Of a stretch of DNA of 46,480 nt, positions 32,794 to 38,964 are shown one piece after another. The position numbers were made by a program, and so were the translations under genes. A model generated the notes under the pieces. It was not told the DNA's origin. It saw nothing but the letters and a program-made list of their open reading frames with translations, and ran no database searches. Numbering within the stretch: position 1 is the stretch's first letter; the number at the start of each line of letters is the position of its first letter. Source of the stretch: SG8-30 sp964406445 (GTDB taxonomy: Bacteria; Pseudomonadota; Gammaproteobacteria; Steroidobacterales; Steroidobacteraceae); contig CAYORU010000026.1 of assembly GCA_964406445.1 (NCBI GenBank), forward strand, positions 1 through 46,480. The letters run 5' to 3'.

Positions 32794-33711
32794 TCAGCGC
32801 ATCAGCTGTCGGCCGGAGGGATGATTCGACCCGTGGACCTGCGAGTGGCAGTTGCTGCAGCCGCTCGCGAGCACCGTGGCCGAAGGCGCGCCGCCGGGCA
32901 GCGCCGAGGGCAGGCCAGGCACCGACGGGTGGCCCTGGCTCTGGTGGCACTGCTGGCACAGGAAAGGCGCGCGCTGCTTGAGCATGGCTGGGTGCGACGA
33001 GCCGTGCGGCTGGTGGCACAGGCCGCAGTCCTCGCTGACCGGCTGGTGCTCCCACAGGAACGGGCCGCGCTTGTCGGCATGGCAGGTGTAGCAGGTGGCG
33101 TTGACCGTGTCGCGCTTCAGGGCCGCCTCGGCGGTCGAGCCGTGCGGGGCGTGGCAGCCCGTGCAGGTCATCTGCGCGTCCCGCAGCGGATGCGAGAACG
33201 GCAGCAGCGCATTCTGCTTCTGCACCTGGTGGCAGGTGCCGCAGACGTCGGCCTGCGAGGCCTTGGTCAGGACCGGGTCGCGCGGCGCGTGGCTGTCGTG
33301 GCAGTCGGCGCATCCGACGTCCCGGTCGCGGTGCGCGGAGGCGTGCCACTCGCCTGCTTTCGGGTTGTGGCAGGTCAGGCACATCGCATTCTGCTGCTCG
33401 ACCGGCGTCTCGGTGTCGCGGCCGAAGCGGATCACCGGCGGGCGCTCCTCGCCGCGCTTGACGCGCCCGGTGTGGGCGCCGCCCGGCCCGTGGCAGGACT
33501 CGCACTGCAGCTGGCCGTGGCCGAAGGGCGTGTTCGGGTTCTTCGGCTGTGCGTGCTTCGTGCGGAAGATCGCCATCACCACGGCATCGTCGCCGTGGCA
33601 GTTGAGGCAGGTGTCGGCGCCCTTGCGGCTGTAGCCCGGCGCGTCCTCGGCGGCCGCCGGCCACAGCGGCAGGGCGAGGGCCAGTGCGAGCAATCCTGTG
33701 CGTATGTTCAT
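32794..33711 (-). CDS. mtrA: DmsE/MtrA-type periplasmic decaheme cytochrome c
   Basis: 305 residues. A signal peptide ends near residue 21 (PLWPAAAED). Ten CXXCH heme motifs occur: CLNCH, CESCH, CLTCH, CADCH, CGTCH, CTGCH, CYTCH, CGLCH, CQQCH, CSNCH. The number and the spacing match MtrA/DmsE, with distal His ligands in phrases such as FGHGQLQCESCH and WHASAHRD. It would thread through the MtrB barrel and carry electrons from the periplasm to the outer-surface cytochrome. It lies between the mtrC-like gene (eight bases upstream) and mtrB. Confidence 0.95.
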   Translation of the reverse strand: MNIRTGLLALALALPLWPAAAEDAPGYSRKGADTCLNCHGDDAVVMAIFRTKHAQPKNPNTPFGHGQLQCESCHGPGGAHTGRVKRGEERPPVIRFGRDTETPVEQQNAMCLTCHNPKAGEWHASAHRDRDVGCADCHDSHAPRDPVLTKASQADVCGTCHQVQKQNALLPFSHPLRDAQMTCTGCHAPHGSTAEAALKRDTVNATCYTCHADKRGPFLWEHQPVSEDCGLCHQPHGSSHPAMLKQRAPFLCQQCHQSQGHPSVPGLPSALPGGAPSATVLASGCSNCHSQVHGSNHPSGRQLMR

Positions 33712-33719
33712 GCCTGGCC

Positions 33720-35993
33720 TCAGTCGTTGTCCCGCACGTTGTATTTCTCGAAGCCGTCGATGTTGTGCATCAGCTTCACATCCTGGTTGCGGCCGGGGCC
33801 GTGGCACAGCGTGCAGGTCTCGAGCCCCGCGGACACGAGCCGCCCGCTGGCGTCCTTGCCGGCGGCGTAGTCGCCGCCGTTGCCGGTCATGTGGGCCCGG
33901 GCCGCCGGGCTCGTGTGGCAGGCGCCGCAGGCCGCGGTGTTCGGCGAGGTCGCGACGTCGTCCGTGTAGAGGGCCGGGTTGTTCGCGTCGGTCGTCGGGC
34001 CGATCACGGCGGTCGCATCCACCGGGTAGTAGGTGTCCGGCTTGTGGCAGCCCTCGCAGTTGTTGAGCTTGCCGACGTAGACCACGCCGCTGTAGTCGTG
34101 CGGGGTGTTGCCGAAGCCGCAGGCCGAGTACTGGCCGGAGTGGATGGCGTGGATCATCACCTTCATGTCGATGGTCGCGTCGTCGAGCCCGAGCGCCGTG
34201 TCGCAGGCTGAGCCCGGCACGCGGCGATTGACGTCGGTGGCGCCCGGCGCATGGCAGGCGACGCAGGTCTCGATCGAGTCGGTGCGGTTGCTGCCGTGCA
34301 GCGACAGCTGGCCGTGGCACTCGTCGCAGCGCTCGATCTCGACGACCGCGCGCCGGGGCCGCGCGGTGGGGTCGGTGATCGGCGCGTAGCGCACGGCGTT
34401 GCGGACCGCGATGCGCTCGGCGCCCGGGGTGCCCGGATCCACGTCCACCGCCGGATGGCCTTCGAGCGCGGCGACCAGCGAGCCTGTCTGGCCCGCCGGG
34501 ACCGGCACCGGCGAAGTCGCGGTGAAGCTGCCGTCGGCGTTCTTCACCGAATTGCCGCCGCAGGCATTCAGCACGTTGATCTGCACCGGGAGGCCGGGAT
34601 TGAAGCCGGTGCCGACGTTGGCGTAGTCGCTGGTGCTCCAGCCAATGTCGACGAACAGCCGGCTCGCGCCGCCCGCGCAGACCGTGAACGGCGCCGCCGC
34701 GTGGATGTCCCAGGGCGCGTCGTTGCTGGTTGGGTCGGTGACCGAGAAGCGCACCTGCGGGAACTGCCCCGGCGCCGTTTCCGACACCGCGAGCACGTTG
34801 AAGCGGAAGCGCTTGCCGGCCTCGACGACCGGGATACGGTGCGCATTCTCCGCCGTCAGCGCGCCGTCCGCGAAAGTGCTGTTCGGGCCGTGGCAAGCCG
34901 CGCACTGGTCGTCGGTCGCCGCGCCGGCGGCATGGTTCGCGCCGGTCGCGAAGTTCACGTTGCTGTGGTGACAGCTGCCGCAGGCCTCGGCGTTGACCGT
35001 CTGCCGCCAGCGCGAGGCGTCAGGGGTGTCGGTGTCGCTCTCCTCGTGGCAGGTCTGGCAGTTGCGGACGTCCTGCGTCCAGTGGATCGCCGAGTAGTCG
35101 TAGACCGTGTTGCGGAAGCCGACGATGTAGTAGCGCCCGCCGTCGCGCACCACGCCGCCGCGGGCGCCGGCATGGATGTTGTGGATCATCGCCGACATGT
35201 TGACGGTGTTGGTGCTCTCCGGGTCGATCGAGCCCGGGTTGTGGCAGGTGACGCAGTATTGCGTGTCGTTGCGCCGCCCGCCGTGGAAGGCGAGCCCGTC
35301 GTGGCAGGCGTTGCAGGTGTCGTTGTCGACGATCTCGCGGGTGAACAGGCCCGAGACCGCGCCGGTCGAGGGCTGCCAGGTATAGGAGGCGTTGTTGTCC
35401 ACGGGCGCCGCGCCGCCGATCTGCAGCGACACGCGATGCGTTCGGCCGGACTCGTAGGGCACGGCGACCGGCGTCGTGACCGCGTTGACGTCGAAGGACA
35501 GCGTGTAGCGATAGCTGCCGTTGCCGCTGTCCACGAACCGGGCGGCCGTGGCCGTCTCGGTCGTCGCCTGCACGGCCGGCGCCGTGCCGTCGAAGCCGGG
35601 CGACGGGTTGCGCGAGACGTTGATGTAGGACTGCCAGTGGCTCGAGCCGCCGCCGGTGCCGGGCACGAGCTTCGCGAAGGACACGCGCAGGTCGCCGGGC
35701 GCGAGGCCGATCACGCCGCGGCCGCGGCTGTCCTGCAGGCGGAAGCTCACGACGGTCTGCGTGCCGACCGTGACACCGGTGACTGTCGGGAAGATCACGT
35801 CGGCCTGGCTCGCCTGCACGAAGCCCGCGCCGGGATCCGGGCCGGTCGGCCCGGTCGGGCCGCCGGTGCCCGGCGGGCCGCCGACGCCGGATGCGCCGTC
35901 CTCGCCTTCGCAGCCGGCGAGACCCAGCGCCAGCAGTCCGGCCAGTGCGGCCGCCGGCAGGCGACGGGCGAATCCCTCGATTTTGAGACGCAT
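33720..35993 (-). CDS. mtrC: OmcA/MtrC family decaheme lipoprotein cytochrome (cytochrome 1)
   Basis: 757 residues. The lipobox LGLAGC puts the lipidated Cys at residue 28; a Gly-rich collagen-like spacer follows. Five heme motifs lie at about 227-364 (CNACH, CVTCH, CQTCH, CGSCH, CAACH) and five at about 556-727 (CDECH, CVACH, CEGCH, CGACH, CTLCH), the two pentaheme domains of the family, separated by beta domains. Extra Cys between hemes 7 and 8 (GSACD and YSACGF) may pair. It is the surface terminal reductase of the MtrCAB conduit, passing electrons to minerals or other acceptors. Heading an operon with mtrA and mtrB, eight bases before mtrA, it is the most likely MtrC equivalent. Confidence 0.94.
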   Translation of the reverse strand: MRLKIEGFARRLPAAALAGLLALGLAGCEGEDGASGVGGPPGTGGPTGPTGPDPGAGFVQASQADVIFPTVTGVTVGTQTVVSFRLQDSRGRGVIGLAPGDLRVSFAKLVPGTGGGSSHWQSYINVSRNPSPGFDGTAPAVQATTETATAARFVDSGNGSYRYTLSFDVNAVTTPVAVPYESGRTHRVSLQIGGAAPVDNNASYTWQPSTGAVSGLFTREIVDNDTCNACHDGLAFHGGRRNDTQYCVTCHNPGSIDPESTNTVNMSAMIHNIHAGARGGVVRDGGRYYIVGFRNTVYDYSAIHWTQDVRNCQTCHEESDTDTPDASRWRQTVNAEACGSCHHSNVNFATGANHAAGAATDDQCAACHGPNSTFADGALTAENAHRIPVVEAGKRFRFNVLAVSETAPGQFPQVRFSVTDPTSNDAPWDIHAAAPFTVCAGGASRLFVDIGWSTSDYANVGTGFNPGLPVQINVLNACGGNSVKNADGSFTATSPVPVPAGQTGSLVAALEGHPAVDVDPGTPGAERIAVRNAVRYAPITDPTARPRRAVVEIERCDECHGQLSLHGSNRTDSIETCVACHAPGATDVNRRVPGSACDTALGLDDATIDMKVMIHAIHSGQYSACGFGNTPHDYSGVVYVGKLNNCEGCHKPDTYYPVDATAVIGPTTDANNPALYTDDVATSPNTAACGACHTSPAARAHMTGNGGDYAAGKDASGRLVSAGLETCTLCHGPGRNQDVKLMHNIDGFEKYNVRDND
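35838..35906. repeat. collagen-like Gly-X-Y coding tract, cytochrome 1
   Basis: Codes residues 30-52, directly after the lipidated Cys: Gly at nearly every third place, with GPTGPTGP at the end. On the plus strand this shows as degenerate 9-base repeats around GGTCGGCCCGGTCGGGCC. It is the shortest and least regular of the three tracts. Confidence 0.65.
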
Positions 35994-36106
35994 CACGGCA
36001 CTCTCCCTCTCTCGAACCGCGGCTGCCGGACAGACCGCGACGGCCGGCGCTCCGCCGGACGCACTGGCCCGCATATTGGTCCACCCGCACCCGAGGCTAC
36101 ATACGG

Positions 36107-36131
36107 GCTTGCGTAGCGCGGCATAGGTACA
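36107..36131 (-). promoter_or_regulatory. conserved 25-bp upstream element, mtrC-like operon
   Basis: Plus-strand sequence GGGCTTGCGT, ten bases, AGGTA; on the minus strand TACCT, ten bases, ACGCAAGCCC. It lies 114-138 bases before the cytochrome 1 start. The same element, with identical spacing, lies at 38802-38826 before cytochrome 2. On the minus strand a TAT-containing hexamer (GTATGT) follows directly and could be a -10. Whether it is a promoter, an activator site or both is inferred. Confidence 0.5.
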
Positions 36132-36156
36132 AATCCCATCCACCGGCCAGCCCGGC

Positions 36157-36191
36157 AAAGGAAAGGCCGGGGGAGCCAAGCTCCCCCGGCC
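36157..36191 (-). terminator. rho-independent terminator after cytochrome 2
   Basis: GGCCGGGGGAG (36165-36175) and CTCCCCCGGCC (36181-36191) form a perfect 11-bp stem around a five-base loop. Read on the minus strand it is followed by TTTCCTTT. It begins 26 bases after the cytochrome 2 stop and separates that gene from the mtrC-mtrA-mtrB operon. Confidence 0.82.
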
Positions 36192-36216
36192 GTGCCGTCA
36201 ACCGGCAGTGGGTCGG

Positions 36217-38694
36217 TCAGTTGGTGTGGGCAGCCGCCGACCTTCCGGGCGCGTGGCAGAGCTCACAGGTCTCCACCCCGACGAAGTCGCCCGAGTTCTG
36301 CTTCATGTGCGAGGTCGCGATCGTGCCGTCGTGGCAGGACCAGCAGGCCGCCACGGTCGGCGGGAGCTTGGTCGTGGACACGCCCGGCTCCACCGCGATC
36401 ACGCTCCACAGCGCGTCCTTGTTGACCGGGATCGCGTACTGCGACGCCGCGTTGTGGCAGGCGTTGCAGCTCGCCGTCTGCTGCGGGTAGGTGATCTCGG
36501 CAAAGTCGTAGGCGCCGTTGCCGCTTCCGCCCGCGAGCGTGCCGCGGATGAAGTTGAAAGGCGTCTCGCGCACGGCGCCGGCGTGCGCCGAGTGGATCAG
36601 GTCCTTCAGGTTCATCGGCTTCTGCGCCACCGGGAAGGAATTCGCGATCGGCGTCGTCGAGAACGCGCCACCCGTGCCGGTCACGAAGCCTGCGAAGGTG
36701 TTGCTGCTCGACGTCTCGGGGTTGTGGCACATCACGCAGTGGTCGGCGTTGTTGCGCCGCCCGCTGTTGCTGTGGAAACCGAGACCTTCGTGGCAGGTCA
36801 GGCAGAGGTCCATGCCGACCACCGCGCGCCGCGCTTCGCCTGCGACCGCCCTGACGGCGGCGTCGGCGGCCACGTTGACCTGGTTCGGCGTGCCGACGTT
36901 GAAGGTGAAGTAGCTCTCGATCGCGACGCTGCGCAGGCTCGCGCCCGCCGGGAACGCGACCGGAGCCTGGTTGGCGCCCGTGCCGTCACCGATGCCGGCG
37001 ACGGTCGTGAAGTAGCCCTCCGCGTCCGGCGCGCCGATCGAGTCGACGAGGTCGCGCATGCCGACGGTGAACGGCTGGTCCACCTTGGAGAAGCCGGCGT
37101 ACTGCGCGTAGGGATCGCCGCCGAAGCCGAAGAACGAGCGGCCGGTGCCGCCGACGTTGTTGAAGTCGACGGGCCTGGCGATCGCCGCGCCGTTCGGCGG
37201 CGTGGTCGCGGAGCTCCAGGCGATCTTGAAGCCGGGGCTCGTGCTGCCGCCGAAGGCCATGCCGGCCGGCAGGCTGCGGATGTCGAGCGGCGCGCCGTTC
37301 AACAGCACGCGGAACCTCACGATCGGCTGGTTGGAGGCATTCACCGTCACCGAGGCGATCTGGTACTCGAGCTTGCCGACGCCGGCCGGGAGCTCCGGGT
37401 TGTTCGGCGTCGAGTAGACCGAGGCGTGCGCCACGTTCACGGGCACGGAGCGGCCCGGGCCGTGGCACAGCCCGCACTGGGCGTTGTCCGGCTGGTTGCC
37501 GAAGTGGGCGGTGAAGTCGACCGCGTGGCAGGTGTTGCAGGCCTGCTGCGAGGGCTCGTTCATCCACGCCATCTTCTCGGCGTCGCTGCGGCCCGCCGGC
37601 TGCGCGATGCGGGCGTTGTCGTGGCAGGTGCGGCAGTTCGCCACGCTCTGCGGGTAGGTCAGCTCGGCGAACTCGTAGTAATCGAAGCCGAGTTCATGCG
37701 CCGCGTGCGTCTTGTGCACGGAGGTCAGCAGGTCGATCGGCTCCCAGGCGCTGTCTGTCGAGAGGCCGGGGGCGTAGGAGTTGCCGCTATGGCAGGCCAT
37801 GCAGACTTCGGTGGTGAAGTAGTTCACGCCGCCGTGCGGCAGGCCGCTGACGAGACGGCCGCGGTTGGCCGGGTCGCCGTGGCAGGCGCCGCAGGACTCG
37901 TTGGTGACGACTTCCGCGACCTTCGGGTCGGCGATGTTGAGCGGGCCCGAGGCCGGCAGGTTGGCCGGCACGAAGTCGATCGACGCGTTGTAGTAGGCGC
38001 CGTCCTGGCCGGCGATCGCGATGCGGTGGGTCGCCTGCGGATCGTAGTTCCAGTTGCGGCTCGCGATCTCGGCGAGGCCGGCGGCCGAGGTGATCGGGCC
38101 GGAGTTGCCGACGCCGACGGTGTTGCCGTCGATCGGCTCGCTGCCGCTGCCGTAGTAGACGTAGTCCTTCACGGTCTCGAGGTCGGTCGCGAAGGTGTAG
38201 CGGAACACGCCCGGCGACACCTCGACCGGCACTGCGCGTTCCGGCCAGGAGAACAGCACCACCGGATCCCCGTTGCCGCCGCGCGAGCGGTTCACGTAGG
38301 GCTGCCAGAAGGCAGGCCGCTCGTCCGTGGCGGGAACGAACTTCGAGATCTGGAAGCGGAAGCGCTTGCCGGCGGTGTTCGTCGCCGGATTGCCGGCAGC
38401 GTCGGCGACCGAGAACGTCACGCTCACGATCTTGCTGCTGTTGGAGACGGTGATGCCCGTCACCGCGCCGGTGAGGTCACCCTCGACCGTGCCCGTCGGG
38501 GGCGGCACGCCCGGACCGGTCGGACCGGTAGGACCGGTCGGCCCCGTCGGGCCGGTCGCGCCCGGAGGCCCGGTGGGCCCGGCCGGGCCCTCTGCTCCGT
38601 CGTCTCCGTCGCAGCCGGCGATGCCGGCTGCCAGAACGGTCGCCAGCGCGAGGCTGGCCAACCGGCCGAATTTCGTCAGGCCCATGTTCAACAT
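36217..38694 (-). CDS. OmcA/MtrC family decaheme lipoprotein cytochrome (cytochrome 2)
   Basis: 825 residues, the longest of the three. The lipobox AAGIAGC gives Cys28, followed by the most regular Gly-Pro-Thr spacer. Hemes 1-5 lie at about 268-407 (CGACH, CMACH, CRTCH, CNTCH, CGLCH) and 6-10 at about 631-810 (CLTCH, CVMCH, CNACH, CWSCH, CELCH). It is clearly more distant from cytochromes 1 and 3 than they are from each other: it lacks the extra Cys pair and has its own inter-domain region. Monocistronic, with GAGAGGG before the ATG and a strong terminator behind. Probably an alternative surface reductase with another substrate or potential range; this is inference. Confidence 0.93.
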   Translation of the reverse strand: MLNMGLTKFGRLASLALATVLAAGIAGCDGDDGAEGPAGPTGPPGATGPTGPTGPTGPTGPGVPPPTGTVEGDLTGAVTGITVSNSSKIVSVTFSVADAAGNPATNTAGKRFRFQISKFVPATDERPAFWQPYVNRSRGGNGDPVVLFSWPERAVPVEVSPGVFRYTFATDLETVKDYVYYGSGSEPIDGNTVGVGNSGPITSAAGLAEIASRNWNYDPQATHRIAIAGQDGAYYNASIDFVPANLPASGPLNIADPKVAEVVTNESCGACHGDPANRGRLVSGLPHGGVNYFTTEVCMACHSGNSYAPGLSTDSAWEPIDLLTSVHKTHAAHELGFDYYEFAELTYPQSVANCRTCHDNARIAQPAGRSDAEKMAWMNEPSQQACNTCHAVDFTAHFGNQPDNAQCGLCHGPGRSVPVNVAHASVYSTPNNPELPAGVGKLEYQIASVTVNASNQPIVRFRVLLNGAPLDIRSLPAGMAFGGSTSPGFKIAWSSATTPPNGAAIARPVDFNNVGGTGRSFFGFGGDPYAQYAGFSKVDQPFTVGMRDLVDSIGAPDAEGYFTTVAGIGDGTGANQAPVAFPAGASLRSVAIESYFTFNVGTPNQVNVAADAAVRAVAGEARRAVVGMDLCLTCHEGLGFHSNSGRRNNADHCVMCHNPETSSSNTFAGFVTGTGGAFSTTPIANSFPVAQKPMNLKDLIHSAHAGAVRETPFNFIRGTLAGGSGNGAYDFAEITYPQQTASCNACHNAASQYAIPVNKDALWSVIAVEPGVSTTKLPPTVAACWSCHDGTIATSHMKQNSGDFVGVETCELCHAPGRSAAAHTN
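38515..38607. repeat. collagen-like Gly-Pro-Thr coding tract, cytochrome 2
   Basis: Codes residues 30-60. The core is five consecutive Gly-Pro-Thr triplets; on the plus strand GGTCGGACC and close variants repeat every nine bases between about 38512 and 38560. Such short-period repeats are prone to slippage, so length may differ between strains. No frame is broken here. Confidence 0.75.
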
Positions 38695-38888
38695 CTCGGC
38701 CCTCTCCCTGCGGTCATAGCACTGCGGGTGTCGTGGGCCCCCACGACCTTTTCCCGCGAGTCAGGGGAAACCTTAGACCCGTCAATGACGTTGCTGAATA
38801 AGGGCTTGCGTGAGCCTGGGTAGGTATTTTGTGCGGCGCATTACGGCATCACCGGCTAGCCTCGTCCGCAGCCGCGACGAACCGCGCC
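38695..38888 (-). promoter_or_regulatory. upstream region of cytochrome 2, with conserved 25-bp element at 38802-38826
   Basis: No gene here. The element at 38802-38826 (plus strand GGGCTTGCGT, ten bases, AGGTA) matches the one before the mtrC-like operon, 108-132 bases before the start codon. On the minus strand TTATTC follows it where a -10 could be. A GTCGTGGGCCCCCACGAC palindrome (38731-38748) lies between it and the gene and could form a leader hairpin. Confidence 0.5.
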
Positions 38889-38921
38889 AAAAACGAGGGG
38901 CGCTCCTCGCGGAGCGCCCCT
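38889..38921 (-). terminator. rho-independent terminator after cytochrome 3
   Basis: AGGGGCGCTCC (38896-38906) and GGAGCGCCCCT (38911-38921) form a perfect 11-bp stem with a four-base loop. On the minus strand it is followed by CGTTTTT. It lies 44 bases past the cytochrome 3 stop, so cytochrome 3 is a single-gene transcript. Confidence 0.88.
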
Positions 38922-38964
38922 GCATGGACCTGCGGCGGGGTGCGATCCCCGCCCGGGACCGGCT

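Noticed and set aside
34251..36116. 621-codon plus-strand ORF opposite cytochrome 1
   Set aside because: Frame shadow of a gene with ten verified heme motifs; no domain or ribosome-binding site.
38515..38607. Regular short repeats considered as a CRISPR-like array
   Set aside because: Nine-base units in frame coding Gly-Pro-Thr, without spacers; a collagen-like coding tract.
36208..38823. 871-codon plus-strand ORF opposite cytochrome 2
   Set aside because: Same cause: antisense frame kept open by GC-rich third positions.
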